Notes under the pieces: model-generated
Databases searched by the model: none
What the model was told of the DNA's origin: nothing
Seen by the model: only the letters and a program-made list of their open reading frames with translations
In this document: piece by piece, positions 1 through 6,709 of the stretch
Layout: every line of letters begins with the position of its first letter
Numbering within the stretch: the first letter of the stretch is position 1
Assembly (NCBI GenBank): GCA_021204715.1
Contig: JAJPYW010000050.1
Location: 1 to 10,610 of the forward strand
Origin: Prevotellaceae bacterium
Lineage (GTDB): Bacteria > Bacteroidota > Bacteroidia > Bacteroidales > Bacteroidaceae
Length of the DNA: 10,610 nt
Direction of reading: 5' to 3'
Program-made: the position numbers and the translations under genes

Positions 1-1625
1 GCAAGATGGAATTGTCTTCGGACTATTTCACTGTGACTCCTCAAGTACTTGAAGCTGTTGCCGGCAAAGTTCCCGCTACAATCAGCGGTACTTTCCCCGA
101 GAAGTTCTTCAAGAAGAACGCCGTTGTGGAGGTTACCCCCGTGTTGAAGTGGGACGGCGGTGAAGCCCGTGGCGAGTCTGTTCAGTATCAAGGCGAGAAA
201 GTGCAAGGCAACGCCGAGACCATCTCTTACAAATTAGGTGGAACCTGCACGCTGAAGACCTCTTACGACTATGTCCCCGAGATGGCCAAAAGCGAACTCT
301 ATTTGGAATTCAAGGCCACTGTAGGCAAGAAAGAAGTAGCCATTCCTTCCGTAAAGGTGGCCGACGGTGTCATTGCCACTTCCGAGTTGATAGGCCAGAC
401 AATAGGCACGGCCCATACCGCCAATGGTGACGACGCTTTCGAGCGCATCATCAAGGAGAAGTACGATGCCAACATCATGTTCTTGATTCAGCAGGCCAAC
501 ATCCGTTCCAGCGAGATGAAGACCGCTTCCGAGTTCAACGACCAAGTCAAGGAAATCGCCGACACCGAGAACAAGGAAATCACCAACATCGTCGTTTCCG
601 CCTACGCCTCTCCCGATGGTGGCGTGAAGCTGAACACCGGTTTGGCCGAGAACCGTCAGGACAACACCGCCAAGTTGGTCAACAAGAACTTGAAGAAGGC
701 CGATGTCGAGGCTACTGTCGACACCGAGTACACCGCACAAGACTGGGAAGGCTTCCAGGATTTGGTAAGCCAGTCCGACATCCAAGACAAGGAGTTGATT
801 CTCCGCGTGCTCTCCATGTATTCCGATCCTGAACAAAGAGAGCAGGAAATCAAGAACATCTCTTCCGTTTACAAGACATTGGCCGACGACGTGCTCCCGC
901 AGCTGCGCCGTTCCCGTCTCACCGTGAACTACGATGTAATAGGCAAGTCCGATGAAGAAATCGCAGCTTTGGCCTACAGCGATGCCAGTCAGTTGAACCT
1001 CGAGGAGTTGCTCTATGCCGCCACCTTGACCGACGACGCTGCAAAGCAAGCCGAGATTTACAAGAAAGCCACCGAGCTTTATCCCGATGATTACCGCGCG
1101 TTCAACAACGTAGGCCGTTTGGCATTCGAGGCCGGCGACCTTGACACTGCCGAGAGCTACCTGCAAAAGTCGCTCGCCATCCAAGATTCTCCCGAGGCCA
1201 ACTTGAACATGGGCTTGGTTGAACTGGCAAAGGGCGATAAAGAGGCCTCCGAGACTTACCTTGCCAAGGCTTCCGGTACCGACGAGTTAAACGAAGCATT
1301 GGGCAATCTCTACATCGCTCAAGGTCAATACGACCGCGCCGTCAACGCTTTCGGCGATGTGAAGACCAACAGCGCGGCTTTGGCACAGATTTTAGCCAAA
1401 GATTACAACAAGGCCAACGACACGCTTGACAACGTGGAGAAAGCCGACGCCACCACCGCTTACCTGAAGGCCATTGTAGGTGCCCGCACCAACAACTCCT
1501 CCATGGTTATGGACAACCTGAAGAGCGCCGTCGCCCAAGATGCTTCCTTGGCACAGAAAGCAGCTACCGACTTGGAATTCTCCAAGTATTTCACCGATAG
1601 CGATTTCTTGGCAATCGTCCAATAA
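1..1625 (+). CDS. TPR and OmpA-like envelope protein, 3' part (5' end outside window)
   Basis: The frame is open to the left edge (codon AAG at 3-5 precedes the first ATG at 6), so the true start and probably a lipoprotein signal peptide lie upstream. About 539 residues are visible. The first ~130 form a beta-rich domain typical of a Bacteroides family of TPR lipoproteins. Around residue 195 lies an OmpA-like stretch (VSAYASPDGGVKLNTGLAENR region), which in OmpA-type domains contacts peptidoglycan. From about residue 335 to the end there are tetratricopeptide repeats (for example YPDDYRAFNNVGRLAFEAGD), suited to protein-protein contacts. I recognise the family from memory as a well-conserved Bacteroides 'tetratricopeptide repeat protein' that ends in a similar DLEF-K-DFLAIV motif, so the C-terminus looks complete. 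The exact role is unknown; periplasmic or outer-membrane scaffolding is an inference. A hairpin terminator follows 45 bases after the stop. Confidence 0.85.
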   Translation, partial: KMELSSDYFTVTPQVLEAVAGKVPATISGTFPEKFFKKNAVVEVTPVLKWDGGEARGESVQYQGEKVQGNAETISYKLGGTCTLKTSYDYVPEMAKSELYLEFKATVGKKEVAIPSVKVADGVIATSELIGQTIGTAHTANGDDAFERIIKEKYDANIMFLIQQANIRSSEMKTASEFNDQVKEIADTENKEITNIVVSAYASPDGGVKLNTGLAENRQDNTAKLVNKNLKKADVEATVDTEYTAQDWEGFQDLVSQSDIQDKELILRVLSMYSDPEQREQEIKNISSVYKTLADDVLPQLRRSRLTVNYDVIGKSDEEIAALAYSDASQLNLEELLYAATLTDDAAKQAEIYKKATELYPDDYRAFNNVGRLAFEAGDLDTAESYLQKSLAIQDSPEANLNMGLVELAKGDKEASETYLAKASGTDELNEALGNLYIAQGQYDRAVNAFGDVKTNSAALAQILAKDYNKANDTLDNVEKADATTAYLKAIVGARTNNSSMVMDNLKSAVAQDASLAQKAATDLEFSKYFTDSDFLAIVQ

Positions 1626-1669
1626 ACGGTTCATTCAATCCGCCCCAAGGCGGTTAAACAAGAAAAAAG

Positions 1670-1706
1670 ATGCCCGGCATGGAAATATGTCGGGCATTTC
1701 TTTTTA
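1670..1706 (+). terminator. Rho-independent terminator after the TPR gene
   Basis: An 11-bp stem (ATGCCCGGCAT at 1670-1680 with ATGTCGGGCAT at 1687-1697, one G-T wobble) closes a 6-base loop and runs into TTCTTTTTA. An A-rich run sits just before the stem, so it could also act weakly on the other strand. It separates the TPR gene from the next lipoprotein gene. Confidence 0.85.
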
Positions 1707-1783
1707 TTCACGCCGAAAAACGCTAAATTCGCAGCGCAGTATGCTTGTAGCGGCATCTGCAAGTATCACCAAGAAGCACCTGA

Positions 1784-2878
1784 ATGAAAAGAAACCGTTG
1801 TTTGGCCCCTCTCTTGCCCCTCCTTATCCTATGCGTTTCCTGCGGCGGAGGCAAGCACGTGGAGACAACAGTATTGAGCGGCGAGATTGCCGGATTGGGC
1901 GACGACACGCTATATGTCTACGGTGCCGACAACCTTTACGACCACATTGACACCGTTCCGGTGGCAGGCGGCAAGTTCTCCATCACCCTTTCTGCAGATA
2001 CCCTTTCGGCCGCTTGGTTGCTTTTTGGCGACAGTGCGCGCTATCCCCTGTTTTTCGACAAAGAAGAGCAAATAAGTGTCAAAGGCTCCATAGATGAACT
2101 CCACTGCCTGCAAGTGGCCGGCAACGCCGACAACGAGGCGTTGACCGCTTTCAACGCCGGCTTGAAGGCCGACGCCCCCCTTTCGCAGAAAGAAAAAGAG
2201 GAACGTGCCGCCGCTTTCATCGGCGGGCATCCCACTTCCTTGGCCAGCGTCTACCTGCTGGAACGTTGGTTTGTAGAGACCGGCAACCCCGACTTCAACC
2301 GCATCAGGCAGTTGGTCAACTCCTTGGCCGGCGTGTTGAAGGACCGTCCCTACGTAGAGGCGTTGACGGCGCGCGTAGACGCGATGGACAAGGCCGCAAG
2401 GGGTAAGATATTCGCCAACTTCCGTCTGCCCGGTGTGGATGGAGAACCATTGTCCCGCTCCGATTTCAAAGATCAATACCTGCTCATCCAGTTCTGGGCT
2501 TCTTGGGACTCTCTAAGCCGGGCTTATAACGCCCTTTACCGCCACCTTTACAAGCGCGAGGCACACAACCCGCGCTTCGCCCTGTTGGGTGTTTCGTTGG
2601 ACATCGACACTGAGGCTTGGAAAGAGGCCGTCTCGGCCGATACATTGGATTGGGTGCAGGTGTGCGACTTCGGCGGTTGGGAAACGGATATTGTCAAGCA
2701 ACTGTCCGTCACCACTCTCCCATACAATGTGCTGCTCTCGCCAAGCAGCCGCATAGAGGGCAGGAACCTTGACAAAGCGGCCATTGAGGAGAAGTTGGAA
2801 GCCATCAAGCATGAACCTGAAAAACGAGTTAAATCCAATACAAGAACCAACACCTTACACCAAAAAAGAAAGAAATGA
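1784..2878 (+). CDS. DUF4369 / thioredoxin-like (TlpA-type) lipoprotein without redox cysteines
   Basis: The 364-residue protein begins with a lipoprotein signal: basic MKRNR, a hydrophobic stretch, then CVSC with Cys20 as the likely lipidated residue, followed by GGG. Residues ~30-130 resemble the DUF4369 beta domain usually found at the N-terminus of Bacteroidales TlpA-like proteins. From ~210 a thioredoxin/AhpC-TSA-like fold follows (FRLPGVDGEPLSRSDFKDQY, then LLIQFWASW). The usual WCxxC is replaced by WDSLS, so both catalytic cysteines are missing, while a cis-proline segment (TTLPYNVLL) remains. It is therefore probably not a disulfide reductase; a binding or structural role in the envelope is inferred. 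The last ~20 residues are a basic tail (ending QKRKK) that may be an extension beyond the domain. The start fits the signal peptide. The gene lies 53 bases ahead of yifB and may share its transcript. A degenerate -7 box (TATGCTTG at 1740-1747) is the only promoter candidate seen. Confidence 0.85.
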   Translation: MKRNRCLAPLLPLLILCVSCGGGKHVETTVLSGEIAGLGDDTLYVYGADNLYDHIDTVPVAGGKFSITLSADTLSAAWLLFGDSARYPLFFDKEEQISVKGSIDELHCLQVAGNADNEALTAFNAGLKADAPLSQKEKEERAAAFIGGHPTSLASVYLLERWFVETGNPDFNRIRQLVNSLAGVLKDRPYVEALTARVDAMDKAARGKIFANFRLPGVDGEPLSRSDFKDQYLLIQFWASWDSLSRAYNALYRHLYKREAHNPRFALLGVSLDIDTEAWKEAVSADTLDWVQVCDFGGWETDIVKQLSVTTLPYNVLLSPSSRIEGRNLDKAAIEEKLEAIKHEPEKRVKSNTRTNTLHQKRKK

Positions 2879-2930
2879 GACAACATCGAGCGACAGACAA
2901 CCCGATTATCCATCCTGATGAAAGAAAAAC

Positions 2931-4469
2931 GTGTTAGTCAAAGTTTTCGGGGCGGCGCTCCAAGGGATTGACGCCATCCTTGTCACCATCGAGGTGAACA
3001 GTTCCCGTGGGTGCATGTTCTACTTGGTGGGACTGCCCGATTCGGCCGTGAAAGAGAGCCACCAGCGCATTCTCTCGGCCCTGCAAGTAACAGGTTGCCA
3101 TATACCCACCGCCAACATCGTCATCAACATGGCGCCGGCCGGCATCCGCAAAGAAGGATCTGCCTACGACCTTCCTTTGGCTATCGGCATGATGGCTGCC
3201 CACGGCATGATTGCATCCGGCAAGTTGCAGCGCTACCTCCTTATGGGAGAGTTGGGGTTGGACGGCAGCCTGCATCCCATCAAAGGGGCGTTGCCCATCG
3301 CCATCAAGGCGCGTGAGTTAGGCTTCGAAGGCTTTATCCTTCCCCGGCAAAACGCCCGCGAGGCAGCCGTAGTCAACAACCTTGCAGTCTATGGCGTGGA
3401 GAATTTGATCCAAGTAGTTGAATTCTTCAACGAAAAGCGCGCGTTGGAACCCACCATAGTCAACACCCGCGAAACGTTTTATAGCCGGCAGGGAGAGTCA
3501 GAGCTCGACTTTGCCGATGTAAAAGGCCAGGAGAACGTGAAACGCGCCTTCGAGGTAGCCGCCGCCGGCGGGCACAACATCCTGTTGGTGGGCGCTCCGG
3601 GCAGTGGCAAGTCCATGCTTGCCAAGCGGTTGCCCTCCATCTTGCCACCCCTCTCATTGAGCGAGAGCTTGGAAACGACCAAGATACACTCCGTGGCCGG
3701 GAAGCTCGGGCAAGACGACGGGCTCATTACTTGCCGTCCCTTCCGCGACCCCCACCACACCATCTCGGCCACTGCCATGACCGGCGGCGGCTCTTTCCCA
3801 CAACCGGGTGAAATCAGTTTGGCCCATAACGGCGTCCTCTTCCTCGACGAGCTTCCTGAATTCTCCCGGAATGTACTCGAGGTGCTCCGTCAACCTTTGG
3901 AAGACCGCAGGATATCCATCTCCCGCGTCAAGAGCAATGTGTCCTATCCTGCCTCTTTCATGCTCGTTGCCAGCATGAACCCTTGTCCGTGCGGTTACTA
4001 CAACCACCCTACCAAAGCGTGCGTGTGCAGTCCCGGGCAGGTGCAGAAATACCTTAACCGAATCTCCGGCCCCTTGCTCGACCGCATCGACCTGCAAATC
4101 GAGGTCATCCCCGTGCCTTTTGAGAAGCTGGCCGATGTCCGTCCCGGAGAGCCCAGCAGCCGCATCCGCGAGCATGTCGTGTCGGCCCGCCGGCGTCAGC
4201 AAGAACGTTTTGCCAATGAACAGGCCGTGCATTGCAACGCCCAGATGAACAGTCGCTTGCTCGCCGCCCATGCTACCCCCGACCATGAAGGCCTCACCTT
4301 GCTGCGCAATGCCATGCACCGCTTAAACCTCTCCGCCCGGGCCTACGACCGCATTTTGAAAGTATCGCGCACTATTGCCGATTTGGAGGAGAGCGACACT
4401 ATCCAGCCCTGTCATTTGGCCGAGGCCATCGGCTACCGCAGTCTTGACCGCGAGGATTGGGCCGGGTAA
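2931..4469 (+). CDS. yifB: YifB/ComM-type magnesium-chelatase-like AAA+ ATPase
   Basis: The 512 residues match the full-length YifB/ComM family. Residues ~1-170 are the ChlI-like N-terminal domain of Lon-protease-type fold (GLPDSAVKES, then NMAPAGIRKEGSAYDLPLAIG). An AAA+ core follows with Walker A GAPGSGKS at 221-228 and Walker B VLFLDE at 302-307. Next comes a cysteine cluster (Cys352, 354, 364, 366 in NPCPCGYYNHPTKACVC), then the sensor/arginine region (SGPLLDRIDL) and a C-terminal helical lid (LSARAYDRILKVSRTIADLE). In naturally competent bacteria ComM is a hexameric helicase that promotes branch migration during integration of incoming DNA; in Bacteroidales the role is unproven. The start must be GTG at 2931, because an in-frame TGA lies at 2919-2921 and no ATG falls between; MLVKVFGAA also fits the family N-terminus. 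An out-of-frame ATG at 2918 opens a 17-codon reading frame across this start. Confidence 0.95.
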   Translation: MLVKVFGAALQGIDAILVTIEVNSSRGCMFYLVGLPDSAVKESHQRILSALQVTGCHIPTANIVINMAPAGIRKEGSAYDLPLAIGMMAAHGMIASGKLQRYLLMGELGLDGSLHPIKGALPIAIKARELGFEGFILPRQNAREAAVVNNLAVYGVENLIQVVEFFNEKRALEPTIVNTRETFYSRQGESELDFADVKGQENVKRAFEVAAAGGHNILLVGAPGSGKSMLAKRLPSILPPLSLSESLETTKIHSVAGKLGQDDGLITCRPFRDPHHTISATAMTGGGSFPQPGEISLAHNGVLFLDELPEFSRNVLEVLRQPLEDRRISISRVKSNVSYPASFMLVASMNPCPCGYYNHPTKACVCSPGQVQKYLNRISGPLLDRIDLQIEVIPVPFEKLADVRPGEPSSRIREHVVSARRRQQERFANEQAVHCNAQMNSRLLAAHATPDHEGLTLLRNAMHRLNLSARAYDRILKVSRTIADLEESDTIQPCHLAEAIGYRSLDREDWAG

Positions 4470-4539
4470 TAGGGTAATATATATAGGTACAAGTCATGCC
4501 TAAAAAAGCATGCTTATCGAACTATTTTACCTTATTGCC

Positions 4540-4570
4540 TTGCACAATCCAGGAGAATGTACTACTTTTG
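4540..4570 (+). promoter_or_regulatory. Bacteroides-type promoter of the tRNA gene
   Basis: The -7 box TACTTTTG (4563-4570) matches TAnnTTTG exactly. A TTG at 4540-4542 stands 20 bases upstream as the -33 element. Transcription would start near 4577, about 13 bases before the tRNA. Confidence 0.75.
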
Positions 4571-4589
4571 CATCGGATAATCGTCCACC

Positions 4590-4663
4590 GGACTTGTAGC
4601 TCAGTTGGTTAGAGCAACAGACTCATAATCTGGAGGTCCCAGGTTCAAGCCCTGGCTGGTCCA
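4590..4663 (+). tRNA. tRNA-Met (elongator), anticodon CAT
   Basis: A 74-base cloverleaf can be folded by hand. The acceptor strand is GGACTTG with CTGGTCC, the D arm is GCTC/GAGC, and the anticodon CAT is at 4624-4626 in the loop CTCATAA. The T arm is CCAGG/CCTGG around TTCAAGC, and the discriminator base is A; the CCA end is not encoded. Two pairs are imperfect: U6-U67 in the acceptor and A27-G43 at the top of the anticodon stem. The acceptor end pairs fully (G1-C72) and the anticodon stem lacks three G-C pairs, so it is not an initiator. A CAT-anticodon isoleucine tRNA (lysidine-modified) is possible but less likely. It has its own promoter and terminator, and accessory DNA begins right behind it. 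Confidence 0.93.
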
Positions 4664-4669
4664 CTCTTA

Positions 4670-4706
4670 AAAAGAAGCAGTTACGCATCCCGTAACTGCT
4701 TCTTTT
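4670..4706 (+). terminator. Perfect hairpin terminator of the tRNA gene
   Basis: A 16-bp uninterrupted stem (AAAAGAAGCAGTTACG at 4670-4685 with its complement at 4691-4706) encloses the loop CATCC. The right arm ends in TTTT and the left arm starts with A's, so it can work in both directions. It begins 6 bases after the tRNA. Confidence 0.9.
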
Positions 4707-4713
4707 ATGCTCC

Positions 4714-4735
4714 TGCGTAAACAATGCGTAAACAA
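4714..4735 (+). repeat. 11-bp perfect tandem repeat next to the tRNA
   Basis: TGCGTAAACAA occurs twice head to tail (4714-4724 and 4725-4735). Part of it, ATGCGTAA (4724-4731), is the inverse of TTACGCAT (4681-4688) inside the terminator hairpin. Short direct and inverted repeats of this kind next to a tRNA 3' end resemble arm or core binding sites of tyrosine recombinases. No integrase gene is in the window, so this reading is an inference. Confidence 0.5.
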
Positions 4736-5059
4736 ACTGTTTCAGTTCATCTTGTTGACGCACTGAATCTTCATGAAACTCAATGTTTATAAAACCGTAT
4801 CACTATCATTGTTATTTTGCTCACTTTTTTGTGCTTTAATACAATATATAACCGATTTAATCAAATATATGCTTAAATAATGGTGAGGATATACTACTTT
4901 ACCCTAACCATAATATACAACCTTTTTCCCGAGTTATCAAGCTCGGATTCGATATCTAAAGACAACGTTCGCTAAAGTATTATAGATCGCGCCACCACTC
5001 TTTCCTTTTTCCACACATGATCCATACCTTAGCGATCAATAAGACAAATAGTTACCATC
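4736..5059. other. AT-rich intergenic stretch without a gene
   Basis: No open reading frame of note is seen. The DNA is clearly richer in A and T than the genes to the left. A small dyad CCGAG/CTCGG sits near 4928-4946, and GATCGC/GCGATC inverted copies lie near 4984 and 5032. It probably belongs to the acquired or scarred DNA that begins behind the tRNA. Confidence 0.5.
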
Positions 5060-5195
5060 ATGTACGGATTGGACAGATTCAACAGCCTCGACTCCCTGAC
5101 AAGGTATTTCAGGGACGACGCGGAGTGCAGGAGATACCTCAAGGAGTGGCGTTGGAGTGACGGCGACATCGTGTGCCCCCATTGCGGACGATACC
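5060..5195 (+). pseudogene. IS1595-like transposase, N-terminal fragment
   Basis: From ATG 5060 about 45 residues read like the start of an IS1595/IS1016-type transposase: a short helical segment (LDSLTRYFRDDAECRRYLKEW), then RW and the first half of a zinc ribbon with CPHCG. The second CxxC half, the rest of the ribbon and the whole catalytic DDE-type domain are missing. The similarity ends close to 5190. There a different reading frame, the fimbrillin-like one, takes over; the transposase frame itself runs on to a stop at 5278 without further family likeness. No terminal inverted repeat could be recognised upstream. It is a dead fragment left by insertion or recombination. The family is named from motif memory, so it is moderately certain. 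Confidence 0.6.
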
Positions 5196-6245
5196 AATAC
5201 TCCCGATGCAATCAGTATTACATACGACGGCCTGACACGCTACACCACCTTCAACGCCAAGGACGGATCAGTATCTAATACAAGCGAAGTAGTCACCTAC
5301 AGCGCAGAAGAGATGCCGACATATACTGCAGAGGCCGATGGCAACATGACCATTCTCGTAGACTATATCCTCGTGGATAATAGTGATGCTCAAAGCATCT
5401 CAATAAGCTATGAAGCCACCCAAAGCGGCGAAACTGTCGGCGAACGCTCTGTCAGCGATGTTCCAATCCAGCGCAACTACCTGACCACCGTCAGCGGCAA
5501 GGCTCTTAACAGCACTGAAAGCAGCACCGAAAACGAGAAAGGGAGCGGCACAGATAGTGAAGATTTCGATGGTAACCTTGATGTAGATATGGATGAGATA
5601 GCACCCTATAACGATATAGTAGTTACCGCAGGCAGCTCTTGGACACTCGGACAGGAGGATGCCAGCTATGAAGTCTTAGAGGATGAAAATGGAGAATACT
5701 ATGTTTACGTTACAACCAACGAAAGCGGCCGGGGTGACCTCAAATTAGCCTCATCAGACAATCACGTTGTCATCGATCTGAAGGAAGCCCCGATTCTCTG
5801 CTTCCGTTTAACCGTCGTGAGTGACGATGCAGAAAACTATTCTCAGACCCACATCACCATTGACACGAGTGGCAACCTCCTTGTAGATGGCGATGATGAT
5901 AATAATCCCTCAGGTACCAAGTACTCCGGTGGCCTCAGTAACGGTGACACCAAGTGGAATACGAAATACTACTGCAAGGACGGTACTGACCTGCTTATTT
6001 ATGAACTTACTGGCGATAATGCCAGAACCCTGCAAAACGGCTCCACAAGCTCGTGGGAAACCCTGCCTTCAGCTTGCAGCTTCGGCACTTTCCAGATTAA
6101 GTATGCTGACATCAAGGACTCCAATAGCAATGCCACACAAGCATATTACAAATTCTATTGGTTCAAGAGCTTTGCCACCATGGATGATTTGGAAACTTAC
6201 CTCAAAGAAATCAACCTCGAATACAGCTCAACAGCTTATAATTGA
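5190..6245 (+). pseudogene. Fimbrillin-like (Mfa/FimA, DUF6562-like) gene lacking its 5' part
   Basis: The frame runs open from 5100 (after TGA at 5097-5099) to TGA 6243-6245. Clear fimbrillin-like sequence starts near 5190 (ISITYDGL, TFNAKDGSVSN). The key motif is VPIQRNYLTTVSG at about 5460-5500, the counterpart of the conserved V-QRNYRTN-YG segment near the end of the second beta domain in Bacteroidales fimbrillins. Signal peptide, lipobox and N-terminal beta domain are absent. After a Ser/Glu-rich linker (STESSTENEKG), about 230 residues of acidic beta-rich sequence follow (DGDDDNN, YYKFYWFKSF) that I cannot assign; they could be a tip or adhesin extension. The only in-frame start nearby is GTG 5157, inside the transposase fragment and without a convincing ribosome site. 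It is probably not secreted or not expressed, but the long open frame shows little decay, so the truncation may be recent or the fragment a silent cassette. Base composition is more AT-rich than the flanking core genes. Confidence 0.6.
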
Positions 6246-6446
6246 GGAAAAACAGCCATGTCCTCATCTCCTACGGGCAAGGACCTAATCGCAACATCGA
6301 TGTAACCTGACCGACATTCATCCATAGTGCAGCCAGCCATAATCGGTTGATTTAAGCACAATAGGTATTAGACACTTGGAACATGGTTTTTTAGTGGTAG
6401 GTTGTCACTATTAGCCGGTGGGTTACATCATCACATTTCACACAGC
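6246..6446. other. Intergenic stretch after the fimbrillin fragment
   Basis: No gene, RNA or convincing promoter was found. It is not the missing 3' half of the upstream transposase fragment, as far as motif reading can tell. Confidence 0.4.
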
Positions 6447-6476
6447 AAGGCGGGGCCCCGGCCCCGCCTTCTCTTT
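6447..6476 (+). terminator. GC-rich perfect hairpin with T-rich tail
   Basis: AAGGCGGGGC (6447-6456) pairs fully with GCCCCGCCTT (6461-6470) around the loop CCCG, followed by CTCTTT. It is a strong hairpin in otherwise moderate-GC DNA and could end a transcript coming from the fimbrillin fragment 200 bases upstream. The T tract is broken by C's, so efficiency is uncertain. Confidence 0.65.
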
Positions 6477-6498
6477 ATCAGCCACCAATAGCACAAGC

Positions 6499-6578
6499 TA
6501 CGGTTTTACCCATTATCCTGTCTCGCCAAAGCAACTTTTACGGTTTTACCCATTATCCTGTCTCGCCAAAGCAACTTT
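6499..6578 (+). repeat. Perfect 40-bp tandem duplication
   Basis: The 40 bases at 6499-6538 are repeated without change at 6539-6578 (each copy starts TACGGTTTTACCC and ends AAAGCAACTT). The unit is not a multiple of three and no gene covers it. Perfect identity suggests a recent slippage or unequal-exchange event. Nothing else was seen between 6579 and 6709. Confidence 0.95.
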
Positions 6579-6709
6579 ATCTCCTCCCATATTCCCCTTT
6601 CCCAAGGCGCCCAAGCAGGCGTTTTTAGATAAAAGGAAGCTTTTTCTTCTGATTATAATCATTTTGTCATAGAGCCAACCCCTTCCCATTACATTCTTCC
6701 AATTTCAAC

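Noticed and set aside
234..1184. Long open frame on the - strand inside the TPR gene (316 codons)
   Set aside because: It is a shadow of the strongly supported + strand gene; the product has no domain logic and is rich in residues expected from reverse reading of that gene.
4491..4515. Hairpin AAGTCATGC/GCATGCTT as terminator of yifB
   Set aside because: The stem has a bulge and no T run follows on the + strand, so it is not convincing.
5157..6245. Treating the fimbrillin frame as an intact gene starting at GTG 5157
   Set aside because: The start lies inside transposase sequence, lacks a signal peptide, and skips the first fimbrillin domain.
6418..6672. 84-codon frame over the 40-bp duplication
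   Set aside because: Its repeats change frame between copies because 40 is not divisible by three, and the product shows no protein-like pattern.
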